From the NCBI GenBank assembly GCA_026391115.1, contig JAPLER010000067.1:1-27332 (forward strand): a stretch of 27,332 nt of DNA, in the 5' to 3' direction. The notes under the pieces are model-generated. The model worked only from the letters and a program-made list of their open reading frames with translations, did no database searches and had not been told where the DNA came from. This stretch comes from Bacteroidota bacterium. Its GTDB lineage: Bacteria; Bacteroidota; Bacteroidia; Chitinophagales; Chitinophagaceae. Within the stretch, counting starts at the first letter, position 1, and each line of letters begins with the position of its first letter. The translations under genes were made by a program, and so were the position numbers. This document shows, piece after piece, positions 16,361 through 24,970 of this stretch.

Positions 16361-18556
16361 TTAACCATTTACTGATCCTGTTACAAACACGCCTGTTTCT
16401 GTACCTAATATTAGCTTGGTATTTAATGTAGGATGAAATAACGCCCAACGCACAGGCATATCTGGTAAATTGCCATCAATTGCTGTCCAAGATGTACCAC
16501 CATTGTTGGTAACCCATACATTACTTACGCCATAATTACTAAATACTACTGCCAGATTATTTTCATTGGTGCCAACTGCAACACAGCGTATAGTGCCATT
16601 AGGAAAACTAGTACTACCAATTGAAACTAGTTTAGCGTTTGCACTTGTAGCGGTTACTGTATCTGCATTATTTAAAACAAATAAACCACCGCCAGTTGTA
16701 CCTATAAATAATTTTGTTTTACCAGCACCCACTTGGCTGTATGGCGAAACTGTAAATGCTGTAGGTGTTTTACCACTCATTGCAGTAAAGGTTAATTCAA
16801 TGGAAGAGTCTCCTGTAGTGGGATTTTCCCATTTTAAAATACTACCACTACCATTGTTAGCAAAAAACTTTTTATTGTAGCTATCATAATCATTTGCATT
16901 AACAAATGAACCACCAGTATAATTTAAAGAAACTGAATTAAAACTTGCACCACCATTGGTACTTCTAAAATACTCGTTATACACATAACTTGTAAATTGA
17001 AACTGGGGGTTAATTTGGTCTATATGGCAATAGCAGCCATCTCCGCCAGTAACTTCTTTGCTATAGCTAAGTCCGATATTTTTAAACTGATGAGATCCAT
17101 TATCTTGAGCTCCTGCTAAAAAATAATTGGTAAGTGTTGGGTGAATAGCACAACTGTAAAATTGCTTTATTCTCAGGTTCTCATTTTTATCTTTAAACGT
17201 GTTACCATCGTCTGTCGAATAGAAAATGCCCCCATCTCCCGCAATTAATAATTTTCTATTGGCTCCAATTTTCCACCATTTCATATAATGATGGTCTGCA
17301 TGGACATAAGGACTCACCGAAACCCAATTACTTATTCTATTAATGGTAGCTCCACCATCTGTAGATTTAAAGGCATCTAATCCTCCCATCAAAATCTCAT
17401 TATCATTATCTGGATTTATAAATAAGGTTAAATTTACCCATCCCTGACCATTGGTAACATTATCAGTATATCCACTTGTATTTTTTAAAGTCCAGGTAGC
17501 ACCACCATCTGTAGATTTATAACAACTATCCACCTCTCTGGAACTGTTGCAGGTTAAGGCATAAAGTGTGTTTCCTTTACTTGCCAAAACCATTCTCATA
17601 CTTGCAGTTGCCGATTTTCTAATGCCAATACTAGTAGTCCAACTACTTGTTGTCACTGTTGCAGGATTGTTGGTGTATCTGTGATAAACTGTTGTACCAA
17701 AAAAACCAAAAGCAGCGTGCAACCTACCGGTACTGCTTATTTCAATATCTGTACAATTTGCATTTGTTCCAGTAGGTGTTATAGTTATCCAGGTAGCACC
17801 ACCATCTGTTGAGCGTAATAAGCCATTGGTTGTTGCATAATAAACATTGCCAGCTGCGTCACATAATATCTCAAAACTTTTTGTATAGCTTGTAGTTGAA
17901 ACAAGTTGCGTCCAAGTGATACCATGATCGATTGATTTAAAAACACCGCTTCCATTTAAAGCTCCCTGATTATTCCATGGCTCACCAGTTGCCATATACA
18001 TTATATTAAGATTAGCGGGGTTTTGACAAATAGAAGACACACTCATATTACTCAAAAAATCATTAACAGGTTGCCAATTGGGTTTGGTTGATAAAAAATT
18101 GGTACACTTCCAAATACCACCTGTTACACTACCACAAAAAACAGTATTACCCGTTGCATCTGCTGCATCAATTAAAACACTATTTATCCTACCCGCAGTA
18201 TAGGCTTCATTGCCTGTATTGCCTCTTTTGTTACCTCCATCAACACTATCATATGCAGGCCCACGCTCTTGCCACACAACACCTTCATACATAGTGTTTA
18301 TATTGGCTTTTAAGGTATTGGTATAGTTAATAGCATTCCATAAGCGTTCTATTGGTACATAGCCTAGTGCAGGGTCTTTGGTATCTTCAAACTCTTGTTT
18401 GTATCTTTCTAGTTGTTCGTCATACTCATCTTTTTCCAACCTTTTATTTTCAGCTGTTTGATGCTCTTTTGTATGTGTAGTTGATGAGTTGGAATGACAG
18501 GCTGTTAAAAAAAGACCAACCAGAAAAGAAATTAAGAGTAGGTTTTTATGGCTCAT
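16361..18556 (-). CDS. BNR/sortilin-like repeat lipoprotein, T9SS cargo, 5' fragment
   Basis: The start at 18556 gives a lipoprotein-type signal, MSHKNLLLISFLVGLFLTAC, with Cys20. An upstream in-frame ATG at 18607 is less suitable. A charged, Glu/Lys-rich linker follows to about residue 75. The rest is a beta-propeller of the BNR/VPS10-sortilin type, with repeated STDGGATW-like Asp-box motifs (for example RSTDGGATW, KSTDGGATW, TNNGGTSW). These proteins bind or degrade extracellular glycans or peptides, and no catalytic residues can be assigned. The frame ends at GSVNG-TAA although the propeller clearly continues downstream in frame. The full protein would be about 954 residues. Having both a lipobox and a T9SS sorting domain is unusual. 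Confidence 0.82.
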   Translation of the reverse strand: MSHKNLLLISFLVGLFLTACHSNSSTTHTKEHQTAENKRLEKDEYDEQLERYKQEFEDTKDPALGYVPIERLWNAINYTNTLKANINTMYEGVVWQERGPAYDSVDGGNKRGNTGNEAYTAGRINSVLIDAADATGNTVFCGSVTGGIWKCTNFLSTKPNWQPVNDFLSNMSVSSICQNPANLNIMYMATGEPWNNQGALNGSGVFKSIDHGITWTQLVSTTSYTKSFEILCDAAGNVYYATTNGLLRSTDGGATWITITPTGTNANCTDIEISSTGRLHAAFGFFGTTVYHRYTNNPATVTTSSWTTSIGIRKSATASMRMVLASKGNTLYALTCNSSREVDSCYKSTDGGATWTLKNTSGYTDNVTNGQGWVNLTLFINPDNDNEILMGGLDAFKSTDGGATINRISNWVSVSPYVHADHHYMKWWKIGANRKLLIAGDGGIFYSTDDGNTFKDKNENLRIKQFYSCAIHPTLTNYFLAGAQDNGSHQFKNIGLSYSKEVTGGDGCYCHIDQINPQFQFTSYVYNEYFRSTNGGASFNSVSLNYTGGSFVNANDYDSYNKKFFANNGSGSILKWENPTTGDSSIELTFTAMSGKTPTAFTVSPYSQVGAGKTKLFIGTTGGGLFVLNNADTVTATSANAKLVSIGSTSFPNGTIRCVAVGTNENNLAVVFSNYGVSNVWVTNNGGTSWTAIDGNLPDMPVRWALFHPTLNTKLILGTETGVFVTGSVNG

Positions 18557-18680
18557 AAAAAAGAATGAATGTTGAAAATAGGTATTTTCAGCAATAAAAT
18601 GCAACAAAGCAATAAAATACTTTACTAACTTTTAGGTTAATAAAATGTTGGTGAAGAAAACCAATGAAGGTAAAATTTTC

Positions 18681-19406
18681 CTAAAACTCAACAATAAAAC
18701 CAATAGTAGGCGTTATTTGTACATCATCATTTTTAAGCAATGTAGGTATCCCATTGCTTCCATCTGCCTTAATTGCTAAGCCATCTGTAGTTGCAAAAGC
18801 AGTATTATCAGCAGTTCGTTTAAATGTATACGAAGGAACTTCATTACCCTTTGCTCCATACCAGTTTGTAACATCTAAAAATAAATCAAACGTTACTTTC
18901 CTAAAATTCCACTTCTTATCAATCCTTAAATCACTTCCATTAAACCCATTTAAACGAAGAGTATTTAAATTTGTATAATCTAGTATTCCTTTTCCTTGTG
19001 ATAAATAATTTGTTCTTGAGGCTGCTTCGTCATAAGGAGTATAAGGAGCACCTCCTTGAAAACGAAACTTCAAACCTAATTCCCAGTTTCGGCGAAATTT
19101 ATAGCCTAAAGTAGCACTTAACAAGTGTTCATTATCCCAACTACTAGGTGTCAAAACATTGTTTGCTCCACTAAATTTACTTCTATAAAAAGTATAAGAA
19201 AATATTCCAAAAAAACGTTTCGCTAATTTCTTTTGAGCAAACACTTCAATACCATAAGCATTTCCATTACCGTTTGTGATGACAGGTTCATTACCCAACA
19301 CATTAAAATCATTACCAAGGTTGGTTAATGAAATACCATTACGAAGTGATACTGGAACATTGTTATAATTTTTATAAAATACCATTACGAAGTGATACAG
19401 GAACAT
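18681..19406 (-). CDS. TonB-dependent outer-membrane receptor, 3' fragment
   Basis: The C-terminal part of the beta-barrel of the receptor encoded upstream. It reads through many alternating strands (for example AYGIEVFAQKKL, GIFSYTFYRSKF, LGYKFRRNWELGLKFRFQGG) and ends with Phe (GFIVEF), as outer-membrane barrels usually do for BAM recognition. Its first ~15 residues repeat the end of the upstream fragment because of the 46-bp tandem duplication. It has no signal peptide and starts at an internal codon, so it is not a functional gene by itself. Confidence 0.85.
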   Translation of the reverse strand: MFLYHFVMVFYKNYNNVPVSLRNGISLTNLGNDFNVLGNEPVITNGNGNAYGIEVFAQKKLAKRFFGIFSYTFYRSKFSGANNVLTPSSWDNEHLLSATLGYKFRRNWELGLKFRFQGGAPYTPYDEAASRTNYLSQGKGILDYTNLNTLRLNGFNGSDLRIDKKWNFRKVTFDLFLDVTNWYGAKGNEVPSYTFKRTADNTAFATTDGLAIKADGSNGIPTLLKNDDVQITPTIGFIVEF

Positions 19407-19422
19407 TGTTATAATTTTTATA
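19331..19422. repeat. 46-bp tandem duplication inside the TonB-dependent receptor gene
   Basis: Positions 19331-19376 and 19377-19422 are head-to-tail copies of 46 bases differing only at 19353 (t) versus 19399 (a). Because 46 is not a multiple of three, the duplication shifts the frame. Both copies encode FYKNYNNVPVSLRNGI in successive frames. Removing one copy restores a continuous receptor frame. Confidence 0.95.
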
Positions 19423-21183
19423 AAAACCTTCTACCGTAAAACGTAATCCATCATTTGGCAAATATTCAATACCAGCAACATAATGATCACTTTTTTGATA
19501 TTTGCTATTAGTATTTACCAAGTTATTGTTATTGTCGGCAAACCCTAAAATGGTGTAAGGAGCAATTTTATAATAAGTTCCAATAGAGGCATTTGCTGTC
19601 CATTTATCTGCTAATACATAGCTAAAAGAAATACGAGGGGAAAGTGTTTGCAATGGATTATTACCGTCTGTTGTAAAATTGTTCATATCAGTTCTTAAAC
19701 CTCCACTCACACCTAAACGGTTATCAAAAAAGCGTTTGCTTACTTGTATAAATGCTCCATATTTTAAAAAATTATTAAAAGGACTTGTAAAATTAATAGA
19801 AACATTTGGCTGAATGATAGCACCACTATTGTCTCTTAATTCCTTTCTTAAAACGGTAAATGTTGTATTGTTGTATTCAGCTAATTGCAGCATTCCACCA
19901 TAAGCAATCTTCCAACCGTTTATATTTTTATTTACATCAATCCTCAATTTATTTTCAGTTTCATTTGAATTAACTGATAATGTTTGTTGAGAAGGCAATT
20001 GAAGTTTATTATCTTCAAATTGTTTTATTTTATTGTTAAAGGAATTGCGGCTCAAAGCAATATTAAGAAACCCATTTTGCAGCAATCGTTTTAAAGTAAG
20101 TCCAACGGTGTAAGTGTTTTGACTGATGATTGGGTTAGAATTTATGATATATAATTTTTCAGGCGTTGCTTTTTTTATTTCGGCAAAACTAAACTCGTCT
20201 ATAGCTCCAATACCAATAAATGAAATGGTTGTTTTTTTATCTATTTGATGGGTAATTTTTGTTTGAAAATCCCAATAATTTGGGCGAATAGGCAAATCAA
20301 TTAAAGAAAAAAGTAGTTGTAAATAGGAACGCCTTGCAGATGCAAGAAAAGTGGTTTTTTTATTTTTAGAAAGGGGCCCTTCAAAAGTTGCAGCCAATTC
20401 ACTTGCACTTAATCGTACATTACCTTGTACTTTATTTGGATTGCCAGTACGTTGTTTAAACTGAAAAACGGAACTCAAAGCATTGTCATAACGAGCATCA
20501 AAGGCTGACGAACTTAGTTTTACATCTTCAATAAAAGACACATTTAAAATACCTTGTGGACCACCAGAACTTCCTTGTGTTTGAAAATGGTTAATAACAG
20601 GAACTTCAATACCATCTAAATAAAAAACATTTTCACTAGGGCCACCACCACGAATAATAATATCGTTTCTAAAACCTCCTCCACCAACACCTCCACCAAC
20701 GCCTGGCAAAGTTTGAATCACTTTACTAATATCAAAGTTACTACCAGGATTCGCTCTTATTTCTTCTGATGTTAAGCGTTGTACACTTAGAGGTGTTTCT
20801 AAAGTAGCTGCTTTTACAGTTCGTTTATTAGAATTAACTACAACCTCTGTTAAAGTACTTGCTGTAGGTTCTAACTCTACGTTTACATTATTCTCATTAC
20901 CTGAATTTATAGCGATGTTGTAAAGCGTTTCCGATTTGTAACCAATTGCAATAAACTTAATGTTATAGGTCCCTAAAGATATTCCTGCAATTCTAAATAA
21001 ACCATTTGAATCTGTAACTGCACCTTTATTAGTTGCTTCTATAACAACATTAGTATTGGGCAATGTTTTTTGTGTTAGTTTGTCAACAACTTTACCTGAA
21101 ATGCTTCCATTGTTTTGGGCATTTAACATAACTGGAATTAGAAATAGGATTGGAAAAAAAATCTCTTTTTTAAATATTTTCAT
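19372..21183 (-). CDS. TonB-dependent outer-membrane receptor, 5' fragment
   Basis: The start at 21183 (MKIFKKEIFF) is preferred over the ATG at 21192. The signal peptide ends about MLNAQ (residue 23). Residues about 25-105 are a carboxypeptidase-regulatory-like beta domain (GSISGKVVDK, then LGTYNIKFIAIGYKS). Residues about 115-225 are the plug: a Gly-rich PGVGGGVGGGG stretch, then IIIRGGGPSENVFYLDGIEVP. The barrel follows, with the frame broken at the 46-bp duplication. With one copy removed the receptor would be about 820 residues. Such receptors import large ligands such as iron chelates, cobalamin or glycans by TonB energy. The substrate is not evident, and no SusD partner or sigma/anti-sigma pair is next to it. 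Confidence 0.87.
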   Translation of the reverse strand: MKIFKKEIFFPILFLIPVMLNAQNNGSISGKVVDKLTQKTLPNTNVVIEATNKGAVTDSNGLFRIAGISLGTYNIKFIAIGYKSETLYNIAINSGNENNVNVELEPTASTLTEVVVNSNKRTVKAATLETPLSVQRLTSEEIRANPGSNFDISKVIQTLPGVGGGVGGGGFRNDIIIRGGGPSENVFYLDGIEVPVINHFQTQGSSGGPQGILNVSFIEDVKLSSSAFDARYDNALSSVFQFKQRTGNPNKVQGNVRLSASELAATFEGPLSKNKKTTFLASARRSYLQLLFSLIDLPIRPNYWDFQTKITHQIDKKTTISFIGIGAIDEFSFAEIKKATPEKLYIINSNPIISQNTYTVGLTLKRLLQNGFLNIALSRNSFNNKIKQFEDNKLQLPSQQTLSVNSNETENKLRIDVNKNINGWKIAYGGMLQLAEYNNTTFTVLRKELRDNSGAIIQPNVSINFTSPFNNFLKYGAFIQVSKRFFDNRLGVSGGLRTDMNNFTTDGNNPLQTLSPRISFSYVLADKWTANASIGTYYKIAPYTILGFADNNNNLVNTNSKYQKSDHYVAGIEYLPNDGLRFTVEGFYKNYNNVPVSLRNGIL

Positions 21184-21434
21184 TAAAAACATATTTTACT
21201 TTTTGTATGTGTAAATTGAAAGATGACTTGTTGTTAATTAACAACTGAGTAAGCTTTTGTAAAATTGTGCCTTACCCTTATTTTTAGGTTACTGAATTAG
21301 GGAAATTCGTAGTTTCAATATTTTGATGAATGAAAAACAATCCCTTAAGATATTTGTTGGAGTTACTTTCCACTCATCCATTTCAATAAAAGTTCATCTT
21401 AAAGCCCTTATTTTTAACGTTCAAACTTAATTAA
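21184..21434. other. Divergent intergenic region with a 16-bp perfect palindrome
   Basis: About 250 bases between the receptor (-) and the DUF885 gene (+). It contains a perfect palindrome, GTTGTTAATTAACAAC, at 21230-21245, about 46 bases upstream of the receptor start. That is a plausible operator position. No TAnnTTTG box stands out for either gene. Confidence 0.4.
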
Positions 21435-23210
21435 ATGAAAAAATTAATTGTATTCCTTTTTTTAGCAATATCTATTTGGGCTTGTAATACCAAGCCTGCT
21501 ACCACCATTGCAGCAGCCAATAAAGAGCTTGCCAAAATGCTGGATGCTTATTATGAAGAAAGGTTGCAATTGTTTCCATTGGAAGCCACATCTAATGGCG
21601 ATAACAGGTATAACGATAAATTGTATGCAGATTTTACCGATGACTATAGGGCAAAACTAAAAACATTTTACAGCAAGTATGCTAGCGAAATTGACAAGTT
21701 TAAACGCGATGATTTGAACAGTAACGATAAAATAAGTTACGATGTATTTAAACGCGAAATGCAAATGAGTTTAAAGGGATTAACTTTTAAAGATAACCTT
21801 ACACCATTGAATCAGTTTTATGGTCGTCATTTAGATATGGGTCAACTGGGCAGTGGCGATGGTAACCAACCTTTTAAAACCTTTGAAGATTATACCCATT
21901 GGATACAACGTGCTACTGCATTTAGTGTGTGGGCAGATAGTGCTATTGTTTATTTTAGAAAAGGAATGAATGAGAATTATGTTTTGCCAAAGGCGTTGGT
22001 GGTAAAAATTATTCCGCAGTGCAAGGATGTAATAGTAGATGATGTAACCAAAAGCCTGTTTTGGGGACCAATGAATAAAATACCAGCATCGTTTAACAGT
22101 AATGATAAAACCCAGTTGACTATAGCTTATACCAATCTAGTTAAAAATGTATTGAACCCTGCTTATCAAAAACTAGCCAATTTTTTTGAGAAAGAATATT
22201 TGCCAAAGGCAAGAACATCAAGTGGCATTAGCAGCAATCCTACAGGCAGTGATTACTATAAATATTTAATAGAGCAATGGACCACTACCAACAAAACGCC
22301 TGATGAAATTTATGCCAAAGGGCTTGAAGAAGTAAAACGCATTTTGGGTGAAATGGAAAAGGTAAAAGCTGAGGTGAAATACAATGGCGATTTAAAATCG
22401 TTTTTTGAGTTTATGAAAAATGACAAACAGTTTATGCCTTATAAAACACCTGAAGAAGTGATTGCTGCATTTAAAAATATTCAAAGCACTATTGACCCTA
22501 ATTTGAAAAAAATGTTTGGCAATACCCCTAAAACAAGGTTTGAAATTAGACAAACAGAAGCGTTTAGAGCAGCAAGTGCCAGTGCAGAATATAACCAAAG
22601 TAGCGAAGACGGCACAAGACCTGGCATTTTTTATATTCCTATTATAGACGCAACTAAGTTTAACACTACAAGTGGTATGGAAAGTTTGTTCTTGCACGAA
22701 GCTATTCCTGGTCATCATTATCAAATAAGCCTGCAACAAGAGAATAAAGAGTTGCCTAAGTTTAGACGCTTTAGCTGGTATGGTGCTTATGGCGAGGGCT
22801 GGGCTTTGTATTGCGAAAGCTTGGGTAAAGAGTTGGGTTTATATACAAATCCTTATCAGTATATGGGTGCTCTAGGAGATGAAATACACAGAGCTATTCG
22901 CTTGGTGGTAGATGTAGCATTACATACCAAAAATATGACACGAGAAGAAGCCATAAAGTATATGATGGAAAATGAAGCCATTAGTGAACAAGGGGCTACT
23001 GCTGAGATTGAACGTTATATGGCAATACCGGCACAAGCATTAAGTTATAAAACGGGTGCATTAAAAATAAAAGAGTTGAGAGAAAAATATACTACACAGC
23101 AAGGTGCTAGTTTTTCTTTAAAAGCCTACCACGATGAATTGTTGAAAGATGGTTGCCTACCACTTGATGTATTGGAAGGTAAAATGAATGATTGGGCTAA
23201 GAAAAACTGA
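21435..23210 (+). CDS. DUF885 family lipoprotein, probable metallopeptidase
   Basis: A 591-residue protein with a lipoprotein signal (MKKLIVFLFLAISIWAC, Cys17). The body is helical. A metal-binding-type motif HEAIPGHH (residues 421-428) lies in SGMESLFLHEAIPGHHYQ, and a supporting EGWALYCESLG segment follows. These are hallmarks of the DUF885 family (PF05960), thought to be zinc peptidases related to carboxypeptidase-like gluzincins. The substrate is unknown. The length and C-terminal region look complete and the frame is intact. Its stop overlaps the end of the convergent coaE gene by 14 bases, with no terminator between them. It is a lone transcription unit. Confidence 0.9.
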   Translation: MKKLIVFLFLAISIWACNTKPATTIAAANKELAKMLDAYYEERLQLFPLEATSNGDNRYNDKLYADFTDDYRAKLKTFYSKYASEIDKFKRDDLNSNDKISYDVFKREMQMSLKGLTFKDNLTPLNQFYGRHLDMGQLGSGDGNQPFKTFEDYTHWIQRATAFSVWADSAIVYFRKGMNENYVLPKALVVKIIPQCKDVIVDDVTKSLFWGPMNKIPASFNSNDKTQLTIAYTNLVKNVLNPAYQKLANFFEKEYLPKARTSSGISSNPTGSDYYKYLIEQWTTTNKTPDEIYAKGLEEVKRILGEMEKVKAEVKYNGDLKSFFEFMKNDKQFMPYKTPEEVIAAFKNIQSTIDPNLKKMFGNTPKTRFEIRQTEAFRAASASAEYNQSSEDGTRPGIFYIPIIDATKFNTTSGMESLFLHEAIPGHHYQISLQQENKELPKFRRFSWYGAYGEGWALYCESLGKELGLYTNPYQYMGALGDEIHRAIRLVVDVALHTKNMTREEAIKYMMENEAISEQGATAEIERYMAIPAQALSYKTGALKIKELREKYTTQQGASFSLKAYHDELLKDGCLPLDVLEGKMNDWAKKN

Positions 23211-23781
23211 TGAACTGCTGATGCAATTGTAATACTTGTGTTATTACCAATTGTTGCTCATCATTTACAATAACTGCATCGCAAAGTTTTGTTTTTATTT
23301 GGTCGTCAATCTGGTTTTTCATTCTGGCATCAACTTGTTCTTTGGTAATGTTATCTCTTTGCATAACACGTTTATAGCGTAAGTGTTTGGGAGCCACAAC
23401 ACCTATTACATATTTTAAATTAGTTGCACTGCCAGCTTCAAACATTAATGCTGCTTCTTTAATAACATAAGGGCTTTTCTGCTGCAACACCCAATTGTAG
23501 TAGTGCTGTATTGTGGCAGGATGAACAATAGCATTTAGAAGTTCTAGTTTGTAGCTATCGTTAAATACAATATCTGCAATATATTTTCTGTTTAATGTGT
23601 TGCCAATGTAACTTGCTGCACCAAATGTTGCAATAATTTGTTGTTGTAAATCAGTGCTGCTATTCATTAATTTTTTAGCCTCATCGTCTGCATTAAACAC
23701 AGGTATTCCCAATACATTAAATATTTTGGCAACTGTTGTTTTGCCTACGCCAATACCACCTGTTAAACCTATTTGTAACAT
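23197..23781 (-). CDS. coaE: Dephospho-CoA kinase
   Basis: A 194-residue protein, normal for CoaE, the last enzyme of coenzyme A synthesis (ATP-dependent 3'-phosphorylation of dephospho-CoA). The P-loop GGIGVGKTT is at residues 9-17. It is followed by FNADDEAKKLM, LNRKYIADIVF, HPATIQHY and RDNITKEQVDARMKNQ, in the family order. It lies 13 bases after the small membrane protein gene on the same strand and overlaps the DUF885 gene tail-to-tail by 14 bases. It appears to be the last gene of the minus-strand cluster and is intact. Confidence 0.95.
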   Translation of the reverse strand: MLQIGLTGGIGVGKTTVAKIFNVLGIPVFNADDEAKKLMNSSTDLQQQIIATFGAASYIGNTLNRKYIADIVFNDSYKLELLNAIVHPATIQHYYNWVLQQKSPYVIKEAALMFEAGSATNLKYVIGVVAPKHLRYKRVMQRDNITKEQVDARMKNQIDDQIKTKLCDAVIVNDEQQLVITQVLQLHQQFISFS

Positions 23782-23794
23782 AATGTAAATTAAT

Positions 23795-24001
23795 TTAGCA
23801 CCTCATACCAGAAAGTAATACTAAAAAAAATAAAAAAAGCAACAATGTACCTACTACGCCACTAAGCAATATTGATATAATAATACTTCCCCTTTTACTA
23901 AAATTATTTTTGCTTACTACTTTCTTAAACAAAAAAAATAAACATACATATACTGCAATAATTGCAAGCCATATTATAAAATATCCAATTATACTGCTCA
24001 T
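23795..24001 (-). CDS. Small membrane protein of unknown function
   Basis: A 68-residue protein. The start at 24001 (MSSIIGYFII) is preferred to the in-frame ATG at 24022 because the latter falls inside the terminator hairpin after yajC. It has two transmembrane segments: about residues 5-26, a basic loop (KKVVSKNNFSKRG), then about 38-63. It ends MRC. It lies between yajC and coaE on the same strand. In many Bacteroidota a longer YbbR/CdaR-like gene occupies this place. I see no similarity between the two. No function can be assigned. Confidence 0.65.
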   Translation of the reverse strand: MSSIIGYFIIWLAIIAVYVCLFFLFKKVVSKNNFSKRGSIIISILLSGVVGTLLLFLFFLVLLSGMRC

Positions 24002-24012
24002 ATAGTCAATAA

Positions 24013-24048
24013 AAAATCTCAAACAATATTACAACTGTTTGAGATTTT
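24013..24048 (-). terminator. Rho-independent terminator after yajC
   Basis: A perfect 13-bp stem (24013-24025 with 24036-24048) with a 10-base loop, followed in the minus direction by a T-run. It ends the nusB-DUF1573-yajC transcript and implies that the small membrane protein and coaE rely on readthrough or their own promoter. Confidence 0.8.
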
Positions 24049-24087
24049 CTTTAATAAATTCTTGATGATGCTCTTTTAGCTCAACAA

Positions 24088-24435
24088 TTAAGCTGTAGCA
24101 GTTGCTTTATTTACATTAGCACTCCACTCTTGACTAATAGCACTTTTTTCGATTTTTAAATAACTGCCAGGGTTAACTTCAATTTGTAAAGTACCATCTT
24201 CGTTTATTTTATAAACTGTTGCATGAATACCAGCAATAGTTACAATTTTATCGCCTTTTTTTAAGTTGTCAATATATGATTTTTGTTGCTTAGCTTTTTT
24301 AGCTTGAGGACGAATCATAAATAACCAAAATATTAAAATCATACCACCAATCATTAAGAAAGTAGGTATTGGACTAGCATTAGGTTGTTGCCCTGCAGGA
24401 GGAGCCATTAAAATTAAATTTAGAAAATGTAACAT
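24088..24435 (-). CDS. yajC: Preprotein translocase accessory subunit YajC
   Basis: A 115-residue protein, slightly long for YajC, which is a single-pass membrane partner of SecDF in protein export. One transmembrane segment lies at about residues 22-41 (FLMIGGMILIFWLFMIRP). The conserved cytoplasmic part KAKQQKSYIDNLKKGDKIVTIAGIHATV follows, then the small beta domain. The first residues (MLHFLNLILMAPP) may start at the second Met. It lies 49 bases after the DUF1573 gene in the same operon and is followed by a strong terminator. Confidence 0.95.
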   Translation of the reverse strand: MLHFLNLILMAPPAGQQPNASPIPTFLMIGGMILIFWLFMIRPQAKKAKQQKSYIDNLKKGDKIVTIAGIHATVYKINEDGTLQIEVNPGSYLKIEKSAISQEWSANVNKATATA

Positions 24436-24484
24436 CTGATTTTTGTTTTAAATTATTAATTATTTCAACTTTAAAAATATCTTT

Positions 24485-24961
24485 TTATTCACCTTCAACC
24501 TTGTGTCTTGGCACCACTCTATCATTGCTTTCGCAACCAATAATATGTGCTTTAAAGGTTAAAATTTGTGTACTGTCTGGTTTGGCATTGGTGGTTACAA
24601 TTATTGTTTTTACAACATCGTCGCACTGCCCTTTGCTACTAAATGTTGCAGCAACCCAACCTTCTTTTTGTGGTTGAATTTCTCCATCTGTATAAGATGC
24701 AATGGTGCAACCACAACTAGGACTAACATTAAATAATACCAATGGTTTATTGCCTGTGTTTAAACACCTAAACTTTACTTCTTTTTTATCGCCACTGTTT
24801 ATTGTTCCCAAATCAAACAAAGTATCCAACCATTTTACAGAAGTTCTATATGAACTGTCTTTTGTTATTTTATTAACCAAATCCTGATGCTTGTTTTTTT
24901 CATTTTTACAAGACAATAAAACAAGCATCAATACTGCTGTAAGCAAAAAATTACTTTTCAT
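24485..24961 (-). CDS. DUF1573 lipoprotein
   Basis: A 158-residue protein with a lipoprotein signal (MKSNFLLTAVLMLVLLSC, Cys18). Residues about 45-145 form an immunoglobulin-like DUF1573 domain: FDLGTINSGDKKEVKFRCLN, then NVSPSCGCTIASY with the two hallmark cysteines, then an Ala-Thr-Phe strand. The role is unknown; such domains are common on Bacteroidota envelope proteins. It sits 9 bases after nusB and before yajC, a gene order I recognise from many Bacteroidota. It is intact. Confidence 0.92.
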   Translation of the reverse strand: MKSNFLLTAVLMLVLLSCKNEKNKHQDLVNKITKDSSYRTSVKWLDTLFDLGTINSGDKKEVKFRCLNTGNKPLVLFNVSPSCGCTIASYTDGEIQPQKEGWVAATFSSKGQCDDVVKTIIVTTNAKPDSTQILTFKAHIIGCESNDRVVPRHKVEGE

Positions 24962-24970
24962 AGTTTAACG

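Noticed and set aside
16566..16880. Plus-strand open frame within the BNR gene
   Set aside because: It is a mirror of the propeller coding sequence, with low-complexity Val/Leu/Pro content and no supporting context.
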